From contig CAYTUQ010000013.1 in assembly GCA_964441235.1 (NCBI GenBank), forward strand, positions 1 to 64,000: a stretch of 64,000 nucleotides of DNA, in the 5' to 3' direction. This stretch comes from BS750m-G69 sp964441235 (GTDB taxonomy: Bacteria; Fidelibacterota; UBA2242). This document shows positions 41,557 through 51,398 of the stretch, piece after piece. The translations under genes were made by a program, and so were the position numbers. Every line of letters starts with the position of its first letter. Position 1 is the first letter of the stretch. Below the pieces are notes generated by a model. That model did no database searches. It had not been told where the DNA came from and worked only from the letters and a program-made list of their open reading frames with translations.

Positions 41557-43923
41557 ATGCTTAAGAATATTTTAGAAAGATTCCCTCTTGTCCTCATTTT
41601 CGTATCCTACATGATAGGGATAATTTTGGATAAATATTGTGCAATTCCATCTTTATACTGGTGGATAATTTTAATTATAATATTTTTTATAGAAGTATCT
41701 TTACCAGAGAGATTTAAATCATTTTTGAACATTGCTCTTCTATTGATAATACTTGGTGGAATGAATCATTCTAAAAGGGTAGAAATTCCACAAAACCATT
41801 TGAGTAATATTGTAGTTGATGATAAACCTGACAGTATTCGAGCTATGGTTGAGCAGTCAGAGCAACGCTCCAATGGTTCACTAAAAATAAGATTAAGGAG
41901 GTTGAAAATTAAGAGGGGAAAGTGGCTGCCCTGCAAGGGAAAATTACTTTTAACTGTTAAGGATTCAGATAAAAATTTTATGTATGGGGATTTGGTTAAA
42001 TTTAGAGCCAAGGTCTATCGACCAAGCGGGAGAAGAAACCCTGGAGAATTTGACTACAGAAAATATCTTTCAAATCATGGGATATATGATATTACGTACC
42101 TTAAACGAGTCGATGCACCAATAATTATTGGGACGTCGGGATTTCCAATTAGAAGATTTGCAAACACGGTTAAAATTAAAATACAGGAACTTATTGACCA
42201 ATCTATGACAGGTGAACAGAATGCTATTTTAAAAGCGCTTATAGTTGGGGTTCGTGGGGAAATAAGTGATGAAACTCAGCAGGCATTTGTGGATTCAGGT
42301 ATTATACATGTGCTTGCAGTATCTGGATTGCATGTTGGATATGTTACGCTGGTATTTTTAGTAATTTTTGGTTTTCTTCGATTTCCAGGAAGGATTAAAA
42401 TGGTTTTTACCGTTTTAGCCTTGATTTTCTATGCTCTCATGGTTGATTTGAGACCATCAGTAACCAGAGCCGTAATAATGGCTTCATTGGTTTTGATCAG
42501 TCAGGGATGGGAAAAGAGAGTAAATATTTATAATACATTAGCTGCTGCTGCGCTAATACAGACACTTATTGACCCTTTGCAAATATTCGACATGGGTTTT
42601 CAACTGTCTTTTACAGCAGTGTTTTCAATTGTGTATATCTATGAGCGATTAATAAGTTTACTGCCTGAATGGTTTAATCCGGCTCAAATTCAAAACTTCA
42701 TTTTAAAAAGAGGAACACAGCTTTTTCTTGTATCGCTTTCAGCACTACTTGGTACACTCCCTATTACAGTTTTTTATTTTTACAGGATACCTCTGATTTC
42801 CTTAATTGCAAACTTATTTGCTATTCCTCTTGTAGGATTAATTGGTGCACTTGGCTTTGCTCAGGTCATTTTAGGATTTATATGGGGTGGTATAAATCTT
42901 GCCTTTGGCGAAGTTCAGATGATTCTTATCGGATTATTAAGGTGGATGATTAAAATCGCCTCCCAATTTCCGTTCGCATACATCCAGGTGTCGGGAATTT
43001 CTAAAATCGGGTTGTTTATATGGTATGCAGTTCTTTTTGGAATATTAAACTTTGATAAAAAGCGTGTCAGGGCGGTCACAATAGTTGGTATTTTACTTCT
43101 TATGAATGTTTGGATTTGGGAGAAGGTTTTAGAAAAGCCAGAGTTGAAGGTAACCTTTTTTGATGTTGGACAAGGTGATGCCGCCTTAGTGGAATTTCCT
43201 TCGGGTAAGAAAATGTTGGTGGATACGGGTGATAGAACTTATCGAAGGGATTATGGGAAGTTAGTTATTGCTCCTTACTTCAAACGTAATCGTATTGATC
43301 ATGTGGATATAATGGAACTTAGCCATCCACATAATGACCATATTGGAGGGGCACCGTACCTTTTGAGAAATTTCTCTTTTGGAGAGATATGGGAAACTGA
43401 TCTCAAAGCTCGTTCAAAAGCATATCGCCAGATTCATTTCCTTGCCGATTCTCTTGGTATTCCCATAAAAAAATTGTACGCTGGTGATTATTTTGCTATT
43501 GACAGATTTACGAAGATTTATGTTGTCCATCCTTCTCCTTCTTTTCTTGCAACAAAACCTAAAGGTTATAACGATTATTCTACGACTTTTAAATTAACAC
43601 ATGGTGATGTTGACGTATTATTTACTGGAGATGTAGAAGATGTAGCAGAAAATTATATTGATTTATGGGGAGATTTTCTTGCCTCGGAAGTTTTAAAGGT
43701 CCCTCACCATGGTAGTATCACTTCTTCAACTTTTCCTTTTATAGAATATATCCATCCTGAATATTCCTTGATTTCTGTTGGACAGAGAAATAAGTTCAAT
43801 CATCCATCAATGGTAACGATAGCAAAATATGATTCTTTGAAAGCAAAGATACATCGCACTGATTTAAGTGGAGCATTTGTAATTAAATCAGATGGCAAGA
43901 GAGTTAGAGTTTGTTCCTGGTAG
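41557..43923 (+). CDS. comEC: ComEC/Rec2 DNA-uptake channel protein
   Basis: A 788-aa inner-membrane protein that carries single-stranded DNA into the cell during transformation. It has an N-terminal DUF4131 region with an OB-like part (RAMVEQSEQRSNGSLKIRL), a polytopic competence domain (about 210-510: HVLAVSGLHVGYVTLVFLVI), and a C-terminal metallo-beta-lactamase-like domain (FFDVGQGDAALVEFPSGKK; SHPHNDHIGG). All three classic parts are present, so it should be functional. A transformable host would fit the integron and the many mobile elements. Confidence 0.93.
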   Translation: MLKNILERFPLVLIFVSYMIGIILDKYCAIPSLYWWIILIIIFFIEVSLPERFKSFLNIALLLIILGGMNHSKRVEIPQNHLSNIVVDDKPDSIRAMVEQSEQRSNGSLKIRLRRLKIKRGKWLPCKGKLLLTVKDSDKNFMYGDLVKFRAKVYRPSGRRNPGEFDYRKYLSNHGIYDITYLKRVDAPIIIGTSGFPIRRFANTVKIKIQELIDQSMTGEQNAILKALIVGVRGEISDETQQAFVDSGIIHVLAVSGLHVGYVTLVFLVIFGFLRFPGRIKMVFTVLALIFYALMVDLRPSVTRAVIMASLVLISQGWEKRVNIYNTLAAAALIQTLIDPLQIFDMGFQLSFTAVFSIVYIYERLISLLPEWFNPAQIQNFILKRGTQLFLVSLSALLGTLPITVFYFYRIPLISLIANLFAIPLVGLIGALGFAQVILGFIWGGINLAFGEVQMILIGLLRWMIKIASQFPFAYIQVSGISKIGLFIWYAVLFGILNFDKKRVRAVTIVGILLLMNVWIWEKVLEKPELKVTFFDVGQGDAALVEFPSGKKMLVDTGDRTYRRDYGKLVIAPYFKRNRIDHVDIMELSHPHNDHIGGAPYLLRNFSFGEIWETDLKARSKAYRQIHFLADSLGIPIKKLYAGDYFAIDRFTKIYVVHPSPSFLATKPKGYNDYSTTFKLTHGDVDVLFTGDVEDVAENYIDLWGDFLASEVLKVPHHGSITSSTFPFIEYIHPEYSLISVGQRNKFNHPSMVTIAKYDSLKAKIHRTDLSGAFVIKSDGKRVRVCSW

Positions 43924-44180
43924 TATTTAAAAACCGTTTTGGCTAATATTAACTAAAAGTTTCTGAAATTACTGCAGAATAGATAGATAACTATAACATA
44001 AGATTTTGTATATTTTAATGATAATGTTCCTTAATAAGTGAAAAAGTTTTTCATCAATTTCGGGATTTTGAGAATTTTGTTTTTCCATACGGATCTGTAC
44101 GGAAGGAAGTTTTTAATTAGTCTCCTCTATTTTATTCAGAGGATAGAATTTATCTATATGCGAAATTTAAGTGAGGTATT

Positions 44181-44876
44181 ATGGGTAAAGGAACTTTATA
44201 TATAGTTGCTACCCCAATTGGAAACCTTGGAGATATTACGTACAGAGGAGTTGATATTCTGAAGAAAGTTGATTTAATTGCAGCTGAAGACACAAGGCAT
44301 GCATCTATTCTTTTAAAACGGTATTCTATTCAGACAAATAGAATCAGTTATTATGAAGAAATTGAAGAGCGAAGGAGTGATGAACTTTTAAACCGCTTAA
44401 AAGCTGGGGAAAATATTGCCCTTATATCCAATGCAGGCACACCGGCAGTTAGTGATCCAGGATATAGATTAATTACAAAAGCTATTGAGAATGATATTAC
44501 AGTAGTTCCAATTCCAGGCGCCTCATCTGCTTTAGCAGCGCTCGTTGCATCCGGTTTTCCAACTGATAGATTCAGTTTTGAAGGCTTCTTACCGAAGAAA
44601 AAAGGAAGAAGAAAGAGGCTTCAGGAACTTCAAGGTGATTCAAGGACTCTTGTGTTTTTCGAAAGCCCTTATCGAGTATTGAAAACGCTGAAAGATTTTC
44701 TGGAAGTGTTTGGTGACCGAAGATGTGCAATTGGACGGGAAATGACTAAAATGCACGAAGAATTTAAACGAGGAAGATTATCTGATTTAATTCAATATTT
44801 TACTGAAGTCAAACCCAGAGGCGAGTTTGTTCTTGTTATAGAGGGAAAGAGAGGAGAAAAGAAAAGTCATTTGTAG
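44181..44876 (+). CDS. rsmI: 16S rRNA 2'-O-ribose C1402 methyltransferase RsmI
   Basis: A 231-aa SAM-dependent tetrapyrrole-methylase-fold enzyme. VATPIGNLGDITYRGVDIL and AEDTRHASILLKRY are diagnostic, followed by ALISNAGTPAVSDPGYRLI and PIPGASSALAALVASGFPTD. It methylates the ribose of C1402 in 16S rRNA. The C-terminal extension of E. coli RsmI is shortened here. AGTGAGG precedes the ATG. It is a single gene. Confidence 0.95.
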   Translation: MGKGTLYIVATPIGNLGDITYRGVDILKKVDLIAAEDTRHASILLKRYSIQTNRISYYEEIEERRSDELLNRLKAGENIALISNAGTPAVSDPGYRLITKAIENDITVVPIPGASSALAALVASGFPTDRFSFEGFLPKKKGRRKRLQELQGDSRTLVFFESPYRVLKTLKDFLEVFGDRRCAIGREMTKMHEEFKRGRLSDLIQYFTEVKPRGEFVLVIEGKRGEKKSHL

Positions 44877-45436
44877 TCATTTATAGTCTAAAATTTTGTT
44901 TCGTAAAGAATTCGTAGCCCGTCCCGACATATCAGCAATTTTACCACCGTAGTAAATTAGATTAATAACCGTGAATGAATGTTGAATAGCGAGAGGAATA
45001 CTCCTAAATAAGGTATAATAAATAATGGCGGTAACAAATTTAATAAACATGAGATATTTTCAAAATTTTATGATTTTGTCTAAATTTATAATATAATTAG
45101 CGCCATAATAAAATATACTGTTCATAAAAGACACTCTGAGAGAAGAACCTTATTTTGTGATAAAAATTGTCAAAGAAGCTATACTTAAAAAATTGATGAC
45201 ATATCGTAGTTACTCCGTGTGACCTCTGGTTCGGAATCCACTGACATTGCAATGGACTGAGAGTTGCGAAGCAGTCCGCCAGCTGGCGGATTCGCGGTAC
45301 GGTTTTATGCTTATTCGTAACTGTTTATCGATATCCATTTGGGAAAGCTCCGCTTTCTTACTCATACGAGTCTTGGGACGAATCGTATGATCGGAAACTG
45401 AATACTGACCTCTAATTGACGAAAACTAAAAATTGT
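44877..45436. other. Intergenic region, about 560 bp, with palindromes
   Basis: AT-rich to about 45200 with no gene. Then a G/C-richer patch follows, with the 16-bp palindrome TCCGCCAGCTGGCGGA (45275-45290), CATTTGGGAAAGCTCCGC, and an inverted CATACGA/TCGTATG pair at about 45363-45390. These belong to the dispersed repeat families of the window. No open frame is convincing. Confidence 0.4.
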
Positions 45437-46588
45437 ATGAAATCAAAAGTTGTTCTTATAAAATGTAAATCCTATGAAAGAGAAGAAGTATCTTTAGCGG
45501 TAAAACAGGGTATTTCTCTTCTTGGTGGTATTGAGAAATTTATTAGAAAAGGGGAGAGGATTTTACTTAAGCCGAATTTTCTGAGTGGAAAACCACCTGA
45601 AGATTGTGTTACAACTCATCCCGAAGTGTTTAGAGCAGTTGCCGAAATCTGTTTTGAAGCTGGTGCTAATCTGATTTATGGGGACTCTCCAGGACGTCAG
45701 AAACCTTTGAGAGTCGCAGAAAAATCTGGCATTGCAGCCGTTGCTCGAGAATTCAAAATTCCAATAGCGGATTTTGAAAGGGGAGAAGTACGACATTTTT
45801 CATCAGGGCATCAGAATAAAAAATTTACGATAGCGAATGGGATATTAAATTCTGATGGTTTTATTAGCCTGGCTAAACTCAAAACGCATAATCTGACAAG
45901 AATAACAGGAGCAATAAAAAATCAATTTGGATGTATTCCCGGATTTCTTAAAGCTGAATTCCATGTGAAACTACCGGCAGTAAGCGATTTTTCAAAGATG
46001 CTGGTTGATTTGAATCGTTTTGTAAAGCCCCGATTATTTATTATGGATGCAGTTCGATCTATGGAAGGTAATGGTCCAGGAAATGGGAAACCATATCAAT
46101 TGAACTTGCTAATGTTTTCTGATGATCCTGTAGCGGTTGATTCAGTTGCTTGTAAAATATTGAATATCAAACCTGAAAGGGTACTTACAAATTTGTATGG
46201 TGAAGAATTTGGACTTGGTAAAATGAGTATTGAGGATATAGAGATTTTAGGGGATGATATTGACAATTTTTTTGCTCCTGATTTCGATGTGCAGCGAGGT
46301 CTGGAGATTGGATCAAACAAAGCGTGGAAATATAGATTTTTGAAAAATCTGATTTCAAATAAACCGGTTATTGATCCGGATAAATGCGATAGATGTGGTG
46401 TCTGTATTGAACAATGCCCCGTCGAACCGAAGGCACTTAATTGGTCTAACGAAAGTAGAAAATCTATTCCGAGATACGATTACAAAAGGTGTATTCGTTG
46501 TTTTTGCTGCCAGGAGATTTGTCCAGGTGGAGCGATAAGTATAAAAATTCCAATTTTGCGAAGGGCTATTGATTTAATAAGTAATTAG
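45437..46588 (+). CDS. DUF362 protein with 2[4Fe-4S] ferredoxin domain
   Basis: A protein of about 383 aa. The N-terminal 280 residues are DUF362 (GERILLKPNFLSGKPPEDCV; GDSPGRQKPL; LAKLKTHNLTRITGAIKNQF). The C-terminus has two ferredoxin motifs, CDRCGVCIEQCP and CIRCFCCQEICP. I prefer the ATG at 45437 to the TTG at 45416. These proteins are common in anaerobes and appear to be cytoplasmic iron-sulfur proteins of unknown reaction. It has no close neighbour. Confidence 0.85.
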   Translation: MKSKVVLIKCKSYEREEVSLAVKQGISLLGGIEKFIRKGERILLKPNFLSGKPPEDCVTTHPEVFRAVAEICFEAGANLIYGDSPGRQKPLRVAEKSGIAAVAREFKIPIADFERGEVRHFSSGHQNKKFTIANGILNSDGFISLAKLKTHNLTRITGAIKNQFGCIPGFLKAEFHVKLPAVSDFSKMLVDLNRFVKPRLFIMDAVRSMEGNGPGNGKPYQLNLLMFSDDPVAVDSVACKILNIKPERVLTNLYGEEFGLGKMSIEDIEILGDDIDNFFAPDFDVQRGLEIGSNKAWKYRFLKNLISNKPVIDPDKCDRCGVCIEQCPVEPKALNWSNESRKSIPRYDYKRCIRCFCCQEICPGGAISIKIPILRRAIDLISN

Positions 46589-46742
46589 ATGCGGATAGAA
46601 TGTACACAATTTCAAGAGTAATGATAAAATTTACTCTAAAAGAAAACGGATATATGCATTCTGGATTGTTGTATTTAAAAAAATTGTTAGTGTACTTTTG
46701 TGTGTCTTTGCGGCTAATAATAGGTATAGGAGATATTGAAAG

Positions 46743-47108
46743 ATGACATGGTTTTATATTGTAGTAGCAGCATTCTTTTTTTTAACAGCATTAATAACGT
46801 TTCTTCAGCCTGCTATTGTTAAGAAGATAATGAGGCTGGTATTACATAAAGACCTCTTTTTTTTACCAGGGGTATTAGAGATATTGCTGGGGCTTGGCAC
46901 TTTATATTTTCGTTACAGTTCAAAACTTAAATGGTTTGTTTATATAGCAGGGTTTATACTTTTCATAGATGGAATTTTTTATCTTATTTCTTCAGAGCGT
47001 TTAAAAGAAACTTATAAATGGTTTTTGGGATTTGAAGATAAAAATATGAGAACTTATGCCATCTTTATATTGGTGATTTCATTAGGATATCTGTTTTCCG
47101 GAATTTGA
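46743..47108 (+). CDS. Small four-TM membrane protein
   Basis: 121 aa with four hydrophobic segments (IVVAAFFFLTALITFL; DLFFLPGVLEILLGLGTLYF; FVYIAGFILFIDGIFYLIS; YAIFILVISLGYLFSG). It resembles small DUF2065-like membrane proteins, but I cannot confirm the family. It is a single gene, convergent with the TonB-dependent receptor. Confidence 0.6.
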   Translation: MTWFYIVVAAFFFLTALITFLQPAIVKKIMRLVLHKDLFFLPGVLEILLGLGTLYFRYSSKLKWFVYIAGFILFIDGIFYLISSERLKETYKWFLGFEDKNMRTYAIFILVISLGYLFSGI

Positions 47109-47125
47109 TTGGTAAATCATAGATT

Positions 47126-49486
47126 TTAAAATTCATATTCAAGACCAATAATTGGCATGATGAGCCACTGATAAATAACACCTACTTTTTGTTCCTTATC
47201 ATTCCAAAAATATGTAGCCACATTTTTATGGTTGTATGCATTCCATATACTTAAATAAAAAATTAAATATGAATGTTTAAAATAAAAACGTCTGTCGGAA
47301 CGGATATTTAAAGAATGATAGTCAGGATAACGGGACTGGTTAATTTTATTTTCATCCAAAACCTCTCTGTGGTATTGCCTGGAGGCTTTTACATCTAAAG
47401 GAGTATATGGTGCTCCTCCTGCATAAGTCCAGGATGCACTAAATTCCCACATATTGTTCGGTTTATATCCACCTTGAAAGTTGAAAATAAATTGGTTATC
47501 AAAAACACGATCTATCCATATTCCATTTCCATCTTTATACCTCGCCCTAAAATAGGAAGCACTTACTAATCCATATAGGTCTTTTGCAAGTTTTTTTTGG
47601 ACTATGAACTCCACTCCTCTGGAATATGCTTTTCCATTATCAATTAATTTATTATGACTTTGATAAAAACCATATCCATAATATATTTCATCAATAATAA
47701 ACAGAGATGGCTGTTTAGGATCTATCGGAAAGTTCTCATAATCTTTTTGATATATTTCCATCGTGAGCCTGGTATTTTCAGTTAACAGGTGTTCTAAACC
47801 TATAACATAATGTATAGCCATTAGATCTTTTAAATTTTTGTTACTCTCATTTTGGGAAAGGAATAGCAAAGGTAAATTTTGGTAGTATATCCCTGTAGAT
47901 AAGTTTAATGAAGTCAGATGGTTAAATTTATAAGAAAAGGAAAGTTTTGGTGATATATGAATGTTTTCGTTATATGAAAAATAGTCAGATCTTAATCCCA
48001 GTGTTGTTGTAATCCTACTAAATGGTTCCATAATGTAATTTACGAATACACCAATTTTATTCGCTTCAACATCATCATTCAATATCAGTTCAGGAGTTGT
48101 ATTCCCAAGTGCATCGGTGAATTCCGCATACCAACTATTATACTTGCTCACTAAATTTTTAGCTTCGATTCCAAACTCTATGGTATTTTTTTTGTTCAAT
48201 AAAATATGATTTATATTACTGAATTTAAAAGCAATTTCATTTGAGCGATTTTCAACAAAGTGAATACCCATGTTAGTTTGATAGTAATCTTCTTTAAACT
48301 CATTACCAGTATAAGTAAAGGAAGTATTAGAATAGCCACTTTTACCCCATAAGATACGCCAATTGACACCGGTTGTTCTTTCGTAAATATCTTGATTTCC
48401 ATAGTAAAGCATATCGTTTTCCTCTGCAGCTTCTCTATCAGGATTGTTGTGATCATCTCCCCATAAGCCTATAAATGTTAGTTTATTTTTCGGATTTATA
48501 TTGTAGACAACTTTCCATTGATAATCACCATAACTTGGTGCAACAGTTGAACCTACATCCAGCGTTTTAACTACCAGTTCTAAATAACTTCTTCTTGCTG
48601 AAAAGAGCCATGATCCTCTATTGTTAAATAAAGGTCCTTCTGCAACTCCTCCATAACCAGCGTAATTCAGGTCTAACTGGCAATCAATTTCATCCTGGTT
48701 ACCTTCTCTGAAAGAGATTTCCATAACGGATGAAAGCCTATCCCCATATTTTGCAGAGAAGCCACCTGCATTAAAATTTACATCTTGAATAAAATCAACA
48801 TTTACCATTCCAATTGGTCCCCCTGTCGATGCTTGAGTCGGGAAGTGGTTGATATTTGGAATCTCAATATTATCGATATAAAAAGCATTCTCCATAGGAC
48901 TTCCACCCCGTACAATAAGATTATTGGTTTGGTCATTGACTTTTGCAACACTTGGGAGAACCATGATAATACGACTAATATCACCGGCTGCTCCAGGTGC
49001 ACGGCGTATCTCCTCTGATGAAAAACTAATAATACTGGTTATTTCTTCCTTCTTCTCAGAAAAAAAACCAGGCGTTACTTCTATTGTACCGATCTGAAGG
49101 GGTGACATTTTTAGTTCTGTCTGTACAAATGTGATTCTCTCAGGACGAACAATAATGTCAGTTTTTTTCAATGATTCATATCCTATAAAACTGAACTGTA
49201 AAACATAATTGCCGACGGGAATATTACTGATTTTAAATTCACCCTTAGAACAGGTGGCTGCTCCCCAATTAGTTCCAACTACCATAACATTTGTTCCTGG
49301 TAAAGGAAATTTTGTATCCGCATCTAATACCTTTCCTTTAATTGTGCCAGTGTGTACTTCCGCATGGCAAATATCCGAGTTATTTATTAAGAGAAAGAAA
49401 AGTAATCCAATAACCATAATGATGTTTCTCTGATAGATATTTATAATACGTTCCTCCTTTTTTAGTGTATTGGTTTTAAGAAGCAA
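47126..49486 (-). CDS. TonB-dependent receptor with carboxypeptidase-like N-terminal domain
   Basis: A 786-aa outer-membrane receptor. After a signal peptide (near MVIGLLFFLLINNSDICHAE, so the real start may be the ATG at 49417) comes a CarboxypepD_reg-like domain (GTIKGKVLDADTKFPLPGTN). The plug follows (SRIIMVLPSVAKVNDQTNNL; DIQDVNF-type NAGGFSAKYGDRLSSVMEIS), then the barrel to the C-terminal F. It has a good number of aromatic strands and looks intact. The ligand is unknown. An AAGGAGG stands 37 nt before the ATG at 49417. The adjacent TetR gene, in the same direction upstream, probably controls it. Confidence 0.88.
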   Translation of the reverse strand: MLLKTNTLKKEERIINIYQRNIIMVIGLLFFLLINNSDICHAEVHTGTIKGKVLDADTKFPLPGTNVMVVGTNWGAATCSKGEFKISNIPVGNYVLQFSFIGYESLKKTDIIVRPERITFVQTELKMSPLQIGTIEVTPGFFSEKKEEITSIISFSSEEIRRAPGAAGDISRIIMVLPSVAKVNDQTNNLIVRGGSPMENAFYIDNIEIPNINHFPTQASTGGPIGMVNVDFIQDVNFNAGGFSAKYGDRLSSVMEISFREGNQDEIDCQLDLNYAGYGGVAEGPLFNNRGSWLFSARRSYLELVVKTLDVGSTVAPSYGDYQWKVVYNINPKNKLTFIGLWGDDHNNPDREAAEENDMLYYGNQDIYERTTGVNWRILWGKSGYSNTSFTYTGNEFKEDYYQTNMGIHFVENRSNEIAFKFSNINHILLNKKNTIEFGIEAKNLVSKYNSWYAEFTDALGNTTPELILNDDVEANKIGVFVNYIMEPFSRITTTLGLRSDYFSYNENIHISPKLSFSYKFNHLTSLNLSTGIYYQNLPLLFLSQNESNKNLKDLMAIHYVIGLEHLLTENTRLTMEIYQKDYENFPIDPKQPSLFIIDEIYYGYGFYQSHNKLIDNGKAYSRGVEFIVQKKLAKDLYGLVSASYFRARYKDGNGIWIDRVFDNQFIFNFQGGYKPNNMWEFSASWTYAGGAPYTPLDVKASRQYHREVLDENKINQSRYPDYHSLNIRSDRRFYFKHSYLIFYLSIWNAYNHKNVATYFWNDKEQKVGVIYQWLIMPIIGLEYEF

Positions 49487-49511
49487 TTTGATAAAAATAT
49501 TGTCTTCTGCA

Positions 49512-50102
49512 TTAAAGTAAATTAAAAAGGTTATTTATGTAATTTTCCTGATCATCCGGATTTTTTAAATCGAACTTAGAGTTTTCAATAAAAACTTCCG
49601 GAAACAATACAGGAGATACTATTGCTGATATTGCTGCTGTAATGAATATTTTTGTGTTCTTCTCACTTTTTTGAGGAAAAAATTCTGAGATTTTTTTTGA
49701 TAGACTTTTTATAAATAATTTGAAATTTTGAATACCTACTCCAGAATAATTACTATGTATAAAAGGATCATATAAGTGCATTTTAGTTATCTCAGGGTAT
49801 CTCAATCCACCTCTTAGTAAATGCAATAAAAAATCTCTCAGGGCAGATAATAATTCGTCACCAGCTTTAGCATCTAAGACTCTATTTGCTTCTTCGTCTG
49901 AAAAAGCTTGACTTATAGTGTATTTTTTAGTTTCTTCTAAAAGTTTGTCTTTTGAACCAAAATAGTAATTTATTGCAGCGATATTTACTTTTGCATACTC
50001 TGCAATTTTTCTAATTGTAGATTCATTAACTCCATTTTCTTCAATACAATTAATAGTTGCAATTATTACTTTTTCTATAATTAATTCTTTTTTACTTGCC
50101 AT
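49512..50102 (-). CDS. TetR-family transcriptional regulator
   Basis: A 196-aa regulator. The N-terminal HTH (GVNESTIRKIAEYAKVNIAA, then INYYFGSKDKLLEET) is typical TetR/AcrR. The ligand domain has no specific match. It lies 25 bp upstream of the receptor gene, so the two probably form one operon with autorepression. The ligand may be related to the receptor's substrate. Confidence 0.85.
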   Translation of the reverse strand: MASKKELIIEKVIIATINCIEENGVNESTIRKIAEYAKVNIAAINYYFGSKDKLLEETKKYTISQAFSDEEANRVLDAKAGDELLSALRDFLLHLLRGGLRYPEITKMHLYDPFIHSNYSGVGIQNFKLFIKSLSKKISEFFPQKSEKNTKIFITAAISAIVSPVLFPEVFIENSKFDLKNPDDQENYINNLFNLL

Positions 50103-50225
50103 TTTTATTCCTTTTTTATTAATTCAAACGTCAGATTCAAACATTAGTATTAAACACATGTTTAATATAATTGAAATTTCTAATTATGTCAAGGGAAGAA
50201 ATTAGCCCTGGATAAACGCTTTATT

Positions 50226-50304
50226 GGTGGAAAAATTGTCCCAGCAGGGACTCCTTACGGAGGAATGATGGGTGTACTACCCCGCAGGGATGCCTTTGGC
50301 ACAG
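50226..50304. repeat. Dispersed palindromic repeat next to the IS91 relic
   Basis: Contains CCAGCAGGGACTCCTTACGG and CCGCAGGGATGCCTTTGGCAC. GGATGCCTTTGGCA recurs almost unchanged inside the element at 1103-1360 and as GAGATGCCCTTGGCACAC at 51285. It replaces the 5' part of the transposase gene. Confidence 0.5.
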
Positions 50305-51010
50305 ACATGGTCTCGTATTTTAACTTTGCATCCTCACATTCACTTTATTATTCCGGGAATTGCAATTTCAGAACAGGATAAGAAAATCGCTTTCTCAAAA
50401 GAAGGGTTCTTAATGCGGGTTGAACCATTATCCATAATCTTTAAGGCAAAATTCAGAGATGCAATGAAAAAAGCCGGTTTGTTTGAACTTGTGCCTCCTG
50501 AAGTCTGGCAACAGGATTGGGTTGTTCATATCAAATCAGTAGGCAATGGACAATCAGCCTTAAAATATCTCGCTCCACATGTCTACCGAATTGCTATCTC
50601 AAATTCTAATATTTTATCCTGTAGAAATGGTTTTGTTACTTTCCGATACAAAGATTCTAAGTCCGATAGAATTAAAACAATGACACTCCCGGCAATTGAA
50701 TTTACCCTGTGAGATAAAAGTATATTGTAATCAATTTCAAATAATAATTTTACTATCTCACAGGGTGAATCCGGCGCTTTCTACAACACGTTCTTCCGAA
50801 AGGTTTTCCGTCAAAGGCCGGACTGTAAGTCAGAAAATTCGCTATTTTGGATTCTTACATCCAAAGAATAGGGTTCAATTTAATATTCTGCGTCTTTTAC
50901 TCAATTGCAAACCACATGTAAGAAAAGATAATACCAGAAGGGAATTCATCTTTAAATGCCCAACCTGCGGTAAAAAAATGGTATTGTTTGATAAAACACT
51001 TAGAAAAAGA
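50305..51010 (+). pseudogene. IS91-family (HUH/Y2) transposase relic
   Basis: The frame from 50305 reads TWSRILTLHPHIHFIIPGIA with the HUH motif HPHIH, then KSVGNGQSALKYLAPHVYRI and FRYKDSKSDRIKTMTLPAIE. A 63-bp palindrome is inserted at 50704. The next frame segment reads IRRFLQHVLPKGF (50767-50805), then a 23-bp insertion, then QKIRYFGFLHPKNRVQFNIL and a Zn-like FKCPTCGKKM. The N-terminus is lost under a dispersed repeat. Both insertions shift the frame, so it is dead. Confidence 0.8.
50704..50766. repeat. 63-bp MITE-like palindrome inserted in the IS91 relic
   Basis: Ends ACCCTGTGAGATA and its inverse, with flanking GAAT on each side of the insertion as a possible duplication. It separates LPAIEF from IRRFLQ in the transposase. 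Its size and ends match the elements at 23029-23160. Confidence 0.75.
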
Positions 51011-51294
51011 GCGCCGCCACTATCAGAACTGCTATCATGTCATAGAGAGGTATCGATTGAAATTTAAACCGCTAACAGCGACAAGGGTGAGAAACAGTCA
51101 ATTCCCGGTATTCCCGGTTTTTTTGATGAGCATTTACCAATTTTTCAAAGATGTTTTTTCGTATTATTAATAATTCTGCATCTTGCGCCTGAATCTTTTG
51201 ACATATAATCAACCCATACCAGAATAACATCCTGCCGTGCAATTTCCAGATAGATGGCTTAGTCCAACCCCTGCTTGTCACATTGAGATGCCCT

Positions 51295-51381
51295 TGGCAC
51301 ACTCTGACGCCGAATAAAAGATTTTCGGATATCGTTATTTTATTTATTTGGCGTCAGGTGCGAAGCAGATTCGTTATGTGC
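51295..51381 (-). repeat. Degenerate terminal attC site
   Basis: Arms GGCACACTCTGACGCC (51295-51311) and GGCGTCAGGTGC (51349-51361) pair, and R'' is GTTATGT on the + strand at 51373-51379, which matches R' of the next site. No R' is present on the left: TGTCACA-like sequence and GATGCCCTTGGCAC replace it. This is the expected state of the oldest, array-end site. Confidence 0.55.
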
Positions 51382-51398
51382 ATTTTAGTAAATAATCA

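Noticed and set aside
46743..47108. Assignment to a specific transporter family
   Set aside because: Four hydrophobic segments alone are not enough to name a function.
51072..51302. 76-aa minus-strand frame near the array end
   Set aside because: It runs through the relic and the degenerate attC, with no ribosome site and no recognisable domain.
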